Positions 34,532 through 44,584 of a DNA stretch of 64,000 bases are shown here, one piece after another (position 1 is the stretch's first letter; the number at the start of each line of letters is the position of its first letter). The position numbers were made by a program, and so were the translations under genes. The DNA comes from Tipula vernalis. Its lineage: Eukaryota; Arthropoda; Insecta; Diptera; Tipulidae. The stretch is from the NCBI GenBank assembly GCA_958295665.1, contig OY282559.1, positions 259,786,245-259,850,244 of the forward strand, written 5' to 3'. Below the pieces are notes generated by a model. The model saw only the letters and a list, made by a program, of their open reading frames with translations. It was not told where the DNA came from and made no database searches.

Positions 34532-35270
34532 GGTATCCAAAAATCAGGGTCCCATATTGGTTACAAGGGGGTCCGTCCATACGTTACAGTGAAGAAACTA
34601 AAAAATTCAGTTTGGCCGAATTTTTTTGAAAAATTCTGTAGCTCTTTAGACTCGATCGATTTTTTTAAATTGCCTGTGCAGATGTGTTATGGCCCTAGGT
34701 ATCCAAAAATCAGAGTCCCATATTGGTTACAAGGGGTCTCGTCCATACGACACAGTCAAAAACTGAAAAATTCAGTTTGGCCAAATTCTTTTGAAAAATT
34801 CTGTAGCACTTTCGACTAGATCGATTTTTTTAAAATTGCCTGTACTGATGTGTTATGACCCCAGGTATCCAAAAATCAGAGTCCCATATTGGTTACAAGG
34901 GGGTCCGTCCATACGGCACAGTCAAAAACTGAAAAATTCAGTTTGACCGAATTTTTTTGAAAAATTCTGTAGCTCTTTAGAGTTGATCAATTTTTTTAAA
35001 TTGCCTGTGCAGATGCGTTATGGCTTCCCCCCCCAGGTATCCAAAAATCAGAGTCCCATATCGGTTACAAGGGGGTCCGCCCATACGACACATTCAAAAA
35101 TCTGAAAAATTCAGTTTGGCCAAATTTTTTTGAAAAATTCTGTAGATCTTTAGACTCGGTCGATTTTTTTTTTAAGATAGCCTGTGCAGATGTGTTATGG
35201 CCCCAGGTATCTTAAAATCAGGGTCACATATTGGTTACAAGAGGGTCCATCCATACGATACAGTGAAGAA
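34532..35270 (+). repeat. ~168-bp tandem array, 4.4 copies
   Basis: Units start with GGTATCCAAAAATCAG at 34532, 34699, 34864, 35036 and 35206 (periods 165-172). The following phrases (CATATTGGTTACAAGGGGGT, then AAAAATTCAGTTTGGCC, then TTGAAAAATTCTGTAG) recur in order. Copies differ by scattered substitutions, so the array is not freshly amplified. The 34589-34819 open frame is a translation of the repeat. Confidence 0.88.
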
Positions 35271-35549
35271 AAATAAATTTTGTATTTTTGAATCTAAATT
35301 GATAAATTTAAGCTGTGTGCCTCAGAAGACTTTTCAAACTAAACTTTTAAAATTTTGAAGCTTTCGCTATTTCCTCATAGATGCTTGGTGAAAAGGCAGT
35401 TTACGAGGTTACTTTTCGACGACTTTTCAATTTGTATGACATACAGTTTAAAATACATAGTCAGTAAAGCCCGGTACACATTGAGAACGAGTAACGAGAA
35501 CGATATTCCTTTTTTTACCAAATTATGTAACATACTCGTAATTATTAAA

Positions 35550-35782
35550 ATAGTTAAAACTGTATGATTTTAATGAACGATAGTTAAAATATCGTGCATT
35601 TACTAAAAATAAAATTTAAAATTATAACAGTTTTAATACAAAATTTCAATTTATCATCGTAAATTAAAATGATAAAATGAAATTTTGTATTAAAACTGTT
35701 AAAATTTAAAATTTTATTTTTAGTAAATACACGCTATTTTAACTATTGTAGATATTTTAATTATAATCATACAGTTTTAACA
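35550..35782. mobile_element. Palindromic AT-rich MITE-like element
   Basis: The left half (TAGTTAAAACTGTATGATTT onward) recurs inverted at the right (ATCATACAGTTTTAA), with the symmetry centre near 35665. The whole 230 bp could fold into one long hairpin. The target duplication is not clear. Confidence 0.6.
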
Positions 35783-35819
35783 ATTTTACTTACATAATTC
35801 AGTTTATAAGCAATCGGTT

Positions 35820-36200
35820 TCTCGTCGGTCAGCTCAATATGCATTTTTATGTTTAGACTTGGCGTGATCTTCTCTGGATTTTAGTTTACTACCAATAATC
35901 GAATTCTATCCGCCACTTCACGATCATTAATATGATTTATGTTCAGTGGAAGTTCTCCATGCTCAGATCACCATTGAAACGTTTCCCGGAATGAATTTTC
36001 TGATCAGTCGGCGTTTGATTTATCAAATCTGTACCCAAATCTCTATCCAATAAAAAGTCAACTGGCAATATTCCGTCAGGAACTATGTGAATTGTGGTCT
36101 CATATACTTCATCCTCTATTTTTAGCTTTGCATCCATCTCTGGACCCCGCACCATGGAATATTGTGCACTCCTCGCTAAATTCGCAAATGCCCGTTCCAA
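35820..36200 (-). pseudogene. Element C: Gypsy protease C-terminal part and RT N-terminus
   Basis: A minus-strand frame includes AKLKIEDEVYETTIHIVPDG and LPVDFLLDRDLGTDL, matching the flap and C-terminal DxLLGRDxL-type block of Gypsy proteases (here DFLLDRDL). A shifted frame then gives KMHIELTDEKPIAYKLNYV, which fits the segment that leads into RT (I.L.de.P...kpyr). The similarity stops by about 35800, next to the palindromic MITE, so the rest of pol is missing. Confidence 0.6.
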
Positions 36201-36382
36201 TGAATTTTTTTTGTGACATTAACTAATGTCGCTTCCGGTATAAACTAGTGCACAAAGCTCCTTTCCATTGAACATTACATTTTTGATAGCTGTAGATGAA
36301 CAATCATCCTGATTCTCTATGACTGCACAATATTTAGAACTTTGAACCATCAGATTTGTTCGCGCAATCTCTTTCTAGATGC

Positions 36383-37220
36383 CTAGTTCCACCACAGTTG
36401 TAATATCTTGGCATTCTCACTTGGCTTTGTTGTTACGCTCTCGATTGGTGCTTTTATCTTAATTTTTTGTTTGATTTCTTCATAAATTATGAGTTTACTT
36501 TTGAAATCCTTCATAGATGTTGATCCATATAAAACCACCTTACTATGTACATAATCGGTTATTCCACTTATACAGTAATCGATTATCGAAGCATCTTCCA
36601 AGTTGCCGGTTTGACCTAGTTCACGCATAGCGATTAAATAATTTTTGAAATATTGATCTTTCTTTTTCTTCCTCTCTGCCATGCGCCACAGCAGAATTCA
36701 CTTTCTTTTTGAACTCGTTGACTTAATGTGTGGTTAGATTTTCCCAGGTATCAGTAACCGCCAAACGTAAACTGTCTTTTGCTGTTCTAGTTAACAGTTT
36801 TTTTGAATAAATAACTTTCTGTTCAGCATTCCATTTCATACATACAGCAGCATCATCGACATACTGAATCCATTTCTCGACGGGATAAACATCCTTCCCG
36901 CTAAACTTCGAAAGTGATTCTTCGACATCTCTAAAACTTAAGCAAACTCCGGCAGTAGGCACGATAGTAGATTTCATTCTGATTTCTTTATCTTTCAACG
37001 CCATCTCCCGTGTTCGTAACTCTTCTAACTGGATATTATCTTCCTGTTGGTTGCCGTTAAGTTCGCTAGCATTAGTTTCCCTTCTTCTATTTGTCACATC
37101 TCCGCTGTCACCACCCTTCATCATAATGCTGCTTTTTGGTTGGTTCAATAGCACTGTATTATTTGAATTCACCGACTCATCATTCGCAACTCTTCTAAAC
37201 ATTTCCATCATCTTACGCAT
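36383..37220 (-). pseudogene. Element C: Gypsy gag
   Basis: The N-terminal part (36723-37220, first ATG chosen) is polar and predicted helical, then reads FSGKDVYPVEKWIQYVDDAA and QKVIYSKKLLTRTAKDSLRL, the typical start of a retrotransposon gag capsid. After a stop, 36383-36682 continues with YFKNYLIAMRELGQTGNLED and IIDYCISGITD, the second half of the capsid. A zinc knuckle follows in another frame near 36385 (YNCGGTRHLERDC), with the first cysteine apparently replaced by tyrosine. No LTR was found for it. Confidence 0.72.
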
Positions 37221-37550
37221 AAAAGCCTCCTCAATTTAATGTGAATTATAAAGATTTTTTTTTTTTCGGCCCATCTCAGTTAAAATTTCTTAATAATTTG
37301 TTATTTGTTAAAACAATTTTACTTCATATATAAACCCAATAAATTATAAGAACCGTTCTAGTTTTATCATTTATCTTCACTAAATTAAAACTCTATCCAA
37401 TAACACTTATTTTACCGGTGAAGAGTATTTCACACAAAGTGTAGCTACGCAAATTAACGAAAAGTGTAAGTGTACTGAAAAAGTGTGGTCCTACATAAAA
37501 AGTGTAAATAAGAAGTAGAACCAGGTATGGGGCGATATTACCGTAAAGTG
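37221..37550. other. Spacer, probable leader of element C
   Basis: AT-rich DNA upstream of element C gag. The hexamer AAGTGT recurs several times at about 37435-37510. No PBS or LTR boundary could be fixed. Confidence 0.35.
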
Positions 37551-39212
37551 GACAGGTCAAGTTATCCGAAACAATTTTTCTTATTAAAATAAAAAGGGTT
37601 GGGTATGTTTGACGCTATTTTGAAAATTGTGAAAATCAAATAAACTGTCGAAACCTGATGCGCTACACTATGACCATTTACAAAAATCTCAGAGATGTTA
37701 GCAAGTGTGGGCTTATATTTCCATAAAGTGGACAGGTCAAGCTATCCGAAACAATTTTTCTTATTAAAATAAAGAGGGTTGGGTATGTTCGGCGCTATTT
37801 TGAAAATTGTGAAAATCAAATCAACTGTCGAAACCTGATGCGCTATACTATGACCATTTACAAAAATCTCAGAGATGTTACCAAGTGTGGGCTTATATTT
37901 CCATGAAGTGGACAGGTCAAGCTATCCGAAACAATTTTTCTTATTAAAATAAAAAGGGTTGGGTATGTTCGGCGCTATTTTGAAAATTGTGAAAATCAAA
38001 TAAACTGTCGAAACCTGATGCGCTACACTATGACCATTTACAAAAATCTTAGAGATGTTACCAAGTGTGGGCTTATATTTCCATGAAGTGGACAGGTCAA
38101 GCTATCCGAAACATTTTTTCTTATTAAAATAAAAAGGGTTGGGTATGTTCGACGCTATTTTGAAAATTGTGAAAATCAAATAAACTGTCGAAACCTGATG
38201 CTACACTATGACCATTTACAAAAATCTCAGAGATGTTACCAAGTGTGGGCTTATATTTCCATGAAGTGGACAGGTCAAGCTATCCGAAACAATTTTTCTT
38301 ATTAAAATAAAAAGGGTAGGGTATGTTCGACGCTATTTTGAAAATTGTGAAAATCAAATAAACTGTCGAAACCTGATGCTACACTACGACCATTTACAAA
38401 AATCTCAGAGATGTTACCAAGTGTGAGCTTATATTTCCATGAAGTGGACAGGTCAAGCTATCCGAAACAATTTTTCTTATTAAAATAAAAAGTGAAAATC
38501 AAATAAACTGTCGAAACCTGATGCTACACTATGACCATTTACAAAAATCTCAGTGATGTTACCAGGTGTGGGCTTATATTTCCATGAAGTGGACAGGTCA
38601 AGCTATCCGAAACAATTTTTCTTATTAAAATGAAAAGGGTTGGGTATGTTCGACGCTATTTTGAAAATTGTGAAAATCAAATAAACTGTCGAAACCTGAT
38701 GCGCTACACTATGACCATTTACAAAAATCTCAGAGATGTTACCAAGTGTGGGCTTATATTTCCATGAAGTGGACAGGTCAAGCTATCCGAAACAAACTTT
38801 CTTATTAAAATAAAAAGGGTTGGGTATGTTCGGCGCTATTTTGAAAATTGTGAAAATCAAATAAACTGTCGAAACCTGATGCGCTACACTATGACCATTT
38901 ACAAAAATCTCAGAGATGTTACTAAGTGTGGGCTTATATTTCCATGAAGTGGGCAGGTCAAGCTATCTGAAACAAATTTTCTTATTAAAATAAAAAGGGT
39001 TGGGTATGTTCGGCGCTACTTTGAAAATTGTGAAAATCAAATAAACTGTCGAAACCTGATGCTACACTATGACCATTTACAAAAATCTCAGAGATGTTAC
39101 CAGGTGTGGGCTTATATTTCCATAAAGTGAACAGGTCAAGCTATCCGAAACCTTTCGGATCCTTTTTCTTTTAATAAAAAAATTTGTTTCGGATAGCTTG
39201 ACCTGATATAGT
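37551..39212 (+). repeat. ~180-bp satellite array, about 9 copies, closed by an inverted partial copy
   Basis: Monomers beginning at GACAGGTCAAGCTATCCGAA start at 37551, 37731, 37911, 38091, 38269, 38447, 38592, 38772, 38952 and about 39130 (periods mostly 178-180). One monomer is 145 bp because of a ~35-bp deletion near 38490. Copies are highly similar. After the last start the array breaks off, and at about 39182-39207 the sequence TTTCGGATAGCTTGACCTG is the inverse complement of the monomer start. The array is thus bounded by inverted repeats. Confidence 0.93.
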
Positions 39213-39479
39213 TGTATCTGTTACATTACTTATAAATTACTAAAATTGATAAGTGAATAATTTTTAGTTTAGTTAGTATCAAGTCCAATCATAATTTCCG
39301 CGAGTTGGATTGTAGGATATGATTTATAGCGACCATCAATGATACTTGAAAAGTTAGATATATCAGAGATATCTAAAGAGGCCTGAAAAAATTTGGCAAA
39401 CGCTTCCATATTTCATGGGGACTTGAGATTGAAACAACATTGCATGACATAATCATCGGATAGTCACGTGATTTTCTTT

Positions 39480-40231
39480 TTTGATTTATAAGACAGAACG
39501 TTTATAATTCTTAAATGCTCTAGACTTATGATTTGCGAGGTTTTCTAAGCGGCGATTGAACCATGGCTCTGTATGCGTCGAACCCACAAAAACCTTTGGA
39601 ACAAATAATTCAAACCCGTTCTTCATAATATATTTACGGATAGATTTTCGGTGGATTAAAGTCGCCCACAATCAAATAGTGGTTGAACATTATTAGGAAT
39701 AAATTCAATAAATCTTTAGTAAACGTCTGAAGTACTACCAAATGGTATACAGACTCCAACTATAAAGATCCAAAAAGAAGCACATTTCACCTTAATAATA
39801 ATCGACTCACCACAGTCGCTTTTGAGGCTGATTTGAGCATATTCCAGTTTAAAATTGTGGGCATAATATTAAGAAGTTTAGGTCGATAGAAAATGTTACT
39901 ATTAACATTGGTGGCACAAACTCTCTGATCACTGATCCGACAGGCCATATGGTCCGAGAGGCAACATATAACATATATATGTGGACTGGATGAACGCCGA
40001 TTTTGAACGAAATGAAATTGAGACGACTAACGTCACGGGCAGCTGACACAAGCACCCGACACTCGTTCTCATCCTCAAAGATTACCAGCTTACCACTCAG
40101 AAATTTCCGTAAAGCAGCCAGTTCAGTGGTGTTAGCGAATTTTGAGGCATAAAGAAACTTCCTGTTCGGAACAGCTTTGATAATCAGTATCATCGGTATC
40201 GTTGCAAGAGACAACAATAAATTCAGTAACA
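39480..40231 (-). pseudogene. Non-LTR retrotransposon endonuclease fragment
   Basis: Minus-strand frames show ASKFANTTELAALRKFL and SRLNFISFKIGVHPVHIYML, then CASFWIFIVGVCIPFGSTSD with FIEFIPNNVQPLFDCG, resembling the central strands (v.vvYrPPs...y..F) of the apurinic endonuclease of non-LTR elements. The linker follows as HTEPWFNRRLENLANHKSRA with FKNYKRS, typical of the segment just after the endonuclease. Frameshifts abound. The 5' side abuts MITE B copy 3 at 40232. Confidence 0.6.
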
Positions 40232-40483
40232 GGGGGCCTATTCTCGAATTCCACATCCATTTTCCACATGTGGACATCTGTCAAAACTCATAAAAATTGA
40301 ATTTTTTCGGTACTAAGGGAATATTTCCGAATGGGTATAAGCATGTGGAAAAATTCCCCATATAGGAAAATGTCAATGCCGCATGTGTTTTATATACGAA
40401 TTACAATTTTCGAACCATTTTTTGACAACTTTGACAGATGTCCACATGCGGAAAATGGATGTGAAATTCGAGAATAGGCCCCC
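40232..40483. mobile_element. MITE family B, copy 3
   Basis: Nearly perfect inverted termini GGGGGCCTATTCTCGAATTC and complement, about 250 bp, with the same internal sequence as the palindrome arm copies (for example CGGTACTAAGGGAATATTTC). It shows that this MITE family exists independently of the palindrome. Confidence 0.8.
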
Positions 40484-40974
40484 AGGTGTACCATATACAT
40501 TGGACTGAATAATTCCGTATGATTGATTAAAGCAGCAATAAATTAGAGAAAAAAAGTTAGAGAAAAATGAAATTAAAATGTAAAATGCCATACTACGAGC
40601 GAATTTTATTTTTTTTGTAATTTTTGGATTTAATTAAATTTAATTTGATTGAAAACATTACACTAATATTATAAATAGGCAAAAATATTATATATAAGTG
40701 ATTTTAATATCATAAGTCTAAAAAATTGTTTTACTCGCATTCGCAATTCGTGCTTGATGTGGAAAGCCCGTATTTCTAAACAAATTATATGTGCCAACTT
40801 CTAAGTCCATGTTAATTTAGCAACACAATACGCGGCTCTAATTCTTCATAAAATCAGCATTTAACGTTTTAACTGAACCCTCCTAAGAAAAAGAAAAAAG
40901 TTTAAATACCCTTTCGTTACTTTTAGTGGCATCTATCGGTGAAATATGTTAACACATCAAAAAAATTAAAATAT
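40484..40974. other. AT-rich spacer
   Basis: No gene or repeat pair was recognised between MITE B copy 3 and the 5' LTR of element B. Confidence 0.4.
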
Positions 40975-41475
40975 TGTGACGGTGACACCTAGTGTGTATT
41001 AGAATAAGTAAAATTAATAGCTCAATATTTTACTGTACTAAATGGAATTTTCCATGATAAAAATTGTTACGTAATGTTTCTACGCTATTCCAACTGGAAA
41101 AGTCGTGAACTTTCGAGAAGCTTGGTTTGTGTTTTGTGTATATAAAAAGGCGAACAACATCAAATTGGATTATTGGTATTTGGAAGGCGATAGAGTAAAC
41201 TTGTAAGATTACAGTAATATTTAGTAAGCGATAGTATAAAGATTAAAAGGAATTAAAAAGTGATTTTAAAAGTGTTTTAGTGTAAAATAAAAAGTAAAAG
41301 TGATCAGTAAAATTTAAGAATAATTTATATAAAGTGATTTTGTGAATTTTTATTGATAACTGTGTTGTAATAAATTTTGTGAAATAAATAAATTCGTTGG
41401 TGATATATTAAATTGATTTTGTATTATTCACAATCCAGTGATACGAACCTTGAGTGACAAGGCAAAAACGTAACA
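40975..41475 (+). repeat. 5' LTR of element B (501 bp)
   Basis: TGTGACGGTGACACC...AAAAACGTAACA, matching the solo LTR at 12751-13216 and the truncated 3' LTR at 44216. A TATATAAAAAGG motif near 41138 could be the LTR TATA box. The four bases before it are ATAT, as for the solo LTR, hinting at an ATAT target preference. Confidence 0.9.
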
Positions 41476-41477
41476 AT

Positions 41478-41495
41478 TGGTGACAGCGGTGGGAT
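41478..41495 (+). promoter_or_regulatory. Primer-binding site of element B (Leu-tRNA-like)
   Basis: TGGTGACAGCGGTGGGAT begins two bases after the LTR end and carries the TGG that pairs with tRNA CCA. The rest resembles the complement of a leucine tRNA 3' end. Confidence 0.65.
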
Positions 41496-41517
41496 TGTGA
41501 ATAAAAAAAAAAAGAAA

Positions 41518-43280
41518 ATGATTCTCAACGAATTAAAAGTTCCAGAATTAAAAAGAGAACTTGAGAAAAGGGGTTTGGCTACTGATGGTAGTGAAGCAGC
41601 TTTACAAGCGCGACTACGTGATGCCATGGAGAAAGAAGGGTTAGACGCACATCAACATGATTTTGGAGAGAAAGTAACGGATGCGGCAACGATAGAGAAG
41701 ACAGGAGATAAACAGCCGTCAGTCGAAACAACACAACTACCATCTGGAAGTTTCGATTTGTCGCAGTTAATAGCAGCTATGAACCAGATGACGAGACAGA
41801 TGAGTCTAATGAAACAACAAAACGAACGACAGCTAGGAGAAATTAAAAATCAAATGTCGCAACAAGCAGTGCAGTCAAACCAAGAAATTAAAAATGAAAT
41901 GGAACAACAAAATGTGCGGCAGTTGGAGACAATAAACCAGTCTAACAAAGAAATTAAATACGAAATGAAAGAACAGATGGGCGAAATTAGACAGTCAAAC
42001 CAAATTATAGAGCGTCAGATGGGGGAAATCGAAGGTCAAAAGAATATGGACGATAAATTCAAGAATTGTCTACAAATGTGCAAGGCGAAATAGAGAAACT
42101 GCAAACGGAAGTTCATCTTGTCAAAACGGAGGTTAAACAGATTGAAGAGAAATTTCAGACGGATATTCAACGGGTGCAACATAAATTACAAGCAGAGGTT
42201 CAACGTCTCGAGAAAGAGTTAACAGATGTCAAAGCAAGTGAAACAACGACGCAAGTGGTACAGACCGTCCAGTCGATTAACCCTAGACCCGTGTTCTGGG
42301 CACTGAGTGCCCCAAGCGATTTTCAAATCGAAATACCGTAAGTAGAATTAAAAATATTTTAAGAATTAAATATATTTAAAGGTAAAGGAAAGTCGTCCAC
42401 ATTGCATCTGTATACATTTAATATATAAACTATATGGGGCACTATGTGCCCCAGCACACGATAAGTAAGAAATTATATAGTACACGGGTCTAGGGTTAAG
42501 TTAAAGCCACCAACATTCGACGGAACAACATCTTTCGGCATTTTCAAATTTCAATTTGAAACGGCAGCCAATCAAAACCGTTGGAATGATGAACATCTTG
42601 TCGTAGCGTTAATAGTGGCCCGTAAAGGTGAAGCAGCGGAGGCCTTACAAACAATTCCGGAAAAATATCGCAACAGTTATCTCGAAATTATGAAGGCGCT
42701 GGATCGGAAATACGGCAGTGATCACAAGCGGGAAATCTATCGAATGGAATTGAAAAGCCTCTACCAAAAGGAGGAGAATCACTTCAGGAATTTTCATCGG
42801 CAATCGAGCGATTAGTACATCTAGCACATACCAGTACATCGGTCGATTATATGGAAAGACTAAAAATTGACGCATTCATTGACGGCATTCGAGTCCAGAG
42901 ACACGCAAAGCGGTGATGTTGTCACCTAAAGCGACCTTCGCGGAAACCGTTGCGTTTGCGTTAACGATCGAGGCCGTGCAGGACTTCACCAGACCGTCAT
43001 TAGTTAGGCGCCAAATGAACTCAGACAAGAACGGCAACATGGAGCGAATGGTACCGACAGTCGGAAGAGGCAGGCTTAGGTATTGGAAATGTGACAAGTT
43101 GGGTCACATCTCAATGGACTGTCGGAAAGTAATACATGGAGAGAGAAGATCGCCACCTTTTATGCGGGCAAAAACGGAACGGTCGGAACAAAGGTCTAGA
43201 AGCAGCGAGCGAAGATGTTGGGTATGTAACAGGATTGGCCACATCTCGCGAGATTGTTTGGAAGCAAGGGGAAAGCGGCA
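41518..43280 (+). pseudogene. Element B gag (SAP-like N terminus, coiled coil, capsid, zinc knuckles)
   Basis: The first ATG after the PBS (41518) starts MILNELKVPELKRELEKRGL, a SAP-type helix-extended-helix motif seen at the N terminus of some Gypsy gags. A long glutamine-rich coiled coil follows (about 41760-42270). A MITE at 42281-42495 introduces the stop. Beyond it come the capsid motifs RKGEAAEALQTIPEKYRNSY and LEIMKALDRKYG (42615-42815), a frameshift near 42785, and two zinc knuckles: YWKCDKLGHISMDC, with its first cysteine replaced, and CWVCNRIGHISRDC. The coiled coil and capsid frames would be continuous without the MITE. It assembled the particle in the parent element. Confidence 0.85.
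42281..42495. mobile_element. piggyBac-type MITE in element B gag
   Basis: The termini CCCTAGACCCGTGT and ACACGGGTCTAGGG are perfect inverted repeats. TTAA is duplicated at both sides (42277-42280 and 42496-42499). A CCCTAGA start and TTAA target are hallmarks of piggyBac. It is 215 bp with no coding capacity. Subterminal hairpins GGGCACTGAGTGCCC and GGGGCACTATGTGCCCC are placed near each end. Confidence 0.9.
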
Positions 43281-44204
43281 CGGATCACCAACTTCTGTGG
43301 AAAGAGCACTAAAAGGAGAGCAGGGATCGGATGAACGGATGGCAACAGTCGGTAAAGTGGAAAGGTTAGAAGTCAGTTTGAAGGAACCGAAGCTGGCTTC
43401 GCCGTCTGGTTGCCCCATAACATCCATCCCTGTTACGAGTGAAGCACGAGGCGGGAGCACCATCACAGTTAGGGGCAGTGTTGATGGAAGGAGGTGTATT
43501 ATTACGCTGGATACCGGAGCAACCCACACAATTGTTCGGAAAGATTTGATCGCAGGAGCAGTGCAGCTGGTTGATGGGTTAAAATTAAAAATGGCAAATG
43601 GGGAGAGTGCAATGATGCAATGAATAAAGGGAAAAAGATCGTGAGCATAAGAATCGGCGAAACTCTTTTCCCACACGAAGTTCTGGTCGCCGACATTGTG
43701 GGCGAGGTTATTTTGGGAACGGACTTCATGAGGATGAATGGCTTTGTGTTGGATTTTGGACGAGGAATATTGAGTAGCGATAACATCGAGCTGAAACTTA
43801 AATTTAACGGTACGGATACGACAGTAAGGCGAGTAACAATCAGTCATTGCGAGGAGCTGCCATCGAAATCTGAAACAATTGTTGAGGAAACGAATGAACA
43901 CCAGGTTAAACAGATATTGGATAAAAAGGGCCGAGTTGCGCGAAGAGGAGTGCTAGTGTTCGGTGGCTGGATGAGGGATCGTTATGACAAACAAGCCAAC
44001 GGCGGAAGATTTGGAGAAAATCAGATGAAATGGAACCGCGTTCTACAGTGGAAGAAGGATTCGTCGTCGAAAGTGCAGCCTATATGGACGGCACCCTACT
44101 GGACAAGAAAAGGACAAGGAGGTAAACCAATGGCGGTACATTTAGAGAGGCTGGCCCTCTACAGAGGAGGTAATTTCGGTCCTGTTCGGGACGAACAGGC
44201 TTAG
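43281..44204 (+). pseudogene. Element B protease joined to integrase C-terminal tail
   Basis: Protease motifs are CIITLDTGATHTIVRKDLI near 43500 (catalytic DTG) and VADIVGEVILGTDFMRMNGF near 43690, separated by a 1-nt frameshift where the two frames overlap at 43620-43623. Shortly afterwards the frame reads SKVQPIWTAPYWTRKGQGGK with PMAVHLERLALY and ends in VRDEQA, which is the C-terminal domain of Gypsy integrases (pk.hP.weGPy...kvvHldRLkpY). A deletion of several kilobases between about 43880 and 43980 removed RT, RNase H and the integrase core. Confidence 0.82.
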
Positions 44205-44215
44205 GTGAGGGGTAG
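44204..44215 (+). promoter_or_regulatory. Polypurine tract of element B
   Basis: GGTGAGGGGTAG lies immediately before the TGTGACGG start of the 3' LTR. Confidence 0.75.
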
Positions 44216-44457
44216 TGTGACGGTGACACCTAGTGTGTATTAGAATAAGTAAAACTAATAGCTCAATGTTTTACTGTACTAAATGGAATTTTCCATGATA
44301 AAAATTGTTACGTAATGTTTATACGCTATTCCAACTGGAAAAGTCGTGAACTTTCGAGAAGCTTGGTTTGTGTATATAAAAAGGCGAGCAAGATCGAATT
44401 GGATTATTGGTATTTGGAACGCGATAGAGTAAACTTGTAAGATTACAGTAATATTTA
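44216..44457 (+). repeat. 3' LTR of element B, truncated (242 bp of ~500)
   Basis: Matches the first half of 40975-41475, apart from a small deletion near the TATA region, up to ACAGTAATATTTA and then stops. The missing second half is not found downstream, so this is a deletion or rearrangement and not a simple insertion. Confidence 0.85.
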
Positions 44458-44467
44458 AAAGGCTATA

Positions 44468-44584
44468 TGCTGGCTAATAAATATTTCAGCAGAAGAAGTT
44501 CTCTTTTGTTTTAGTGCTGCTCCTAGTGGTGAGTAGAAAAACTAATTTTTTCTGCTGAACATTTTCTGCTATCTTACACAGCAC
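44468..44584 (+). repeat. ~120-bp dispersed hairpin repeat, copy 2
   Basis: Inverted counterpart of 34074-34193, beginning TGCTGGCTAATAAATATTTC. It starts about 10 bp after the point at which the element B 3' LTR breaks off. Confidence 0.6.

Larger units (their letters stand above)
40975..44457 (+). mobile_element. Element B: Ty3/Gypsy retrotransposon, internally deleted, 3' LTR truncated
   Basis: A 501-bp 5' LTR, a PBS, gag with a SAP-like N terminus, zinc knuckles and protease are followed directly by the C-terminal tail of integrase, a polypurine tract and the first 242 bp of the 3' LTR. RT, RNase H and most of integrase are gone, so it is a deletion derivative. A piggyBac-type MITE interrupts gag. 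The 3' LTR stops at 44457 close to a short hairpin repeat. The solo LTR at 12751-13216 is a second member of the same family. Confidence 0.88.

Noticed and set aside
34589..34819. 76-codon ORF in the 168-bp array
   Set aside because: It spans repeat units and repeats its own sequence; no domain.
37551..39212. Regularly spaced repeats as a possible CRISPR array
   Set aside because: Monomers are contiguous 180-bp units with no unique spacers, and the context is a eukaryotic transposon cluster.
43104..43901. 265-codon minus-strand ORF opposite element B protease
   Set aside because: The plus strand carries clear zinc knuckles and the DTG protease; the antisense frame has no recognisable features.
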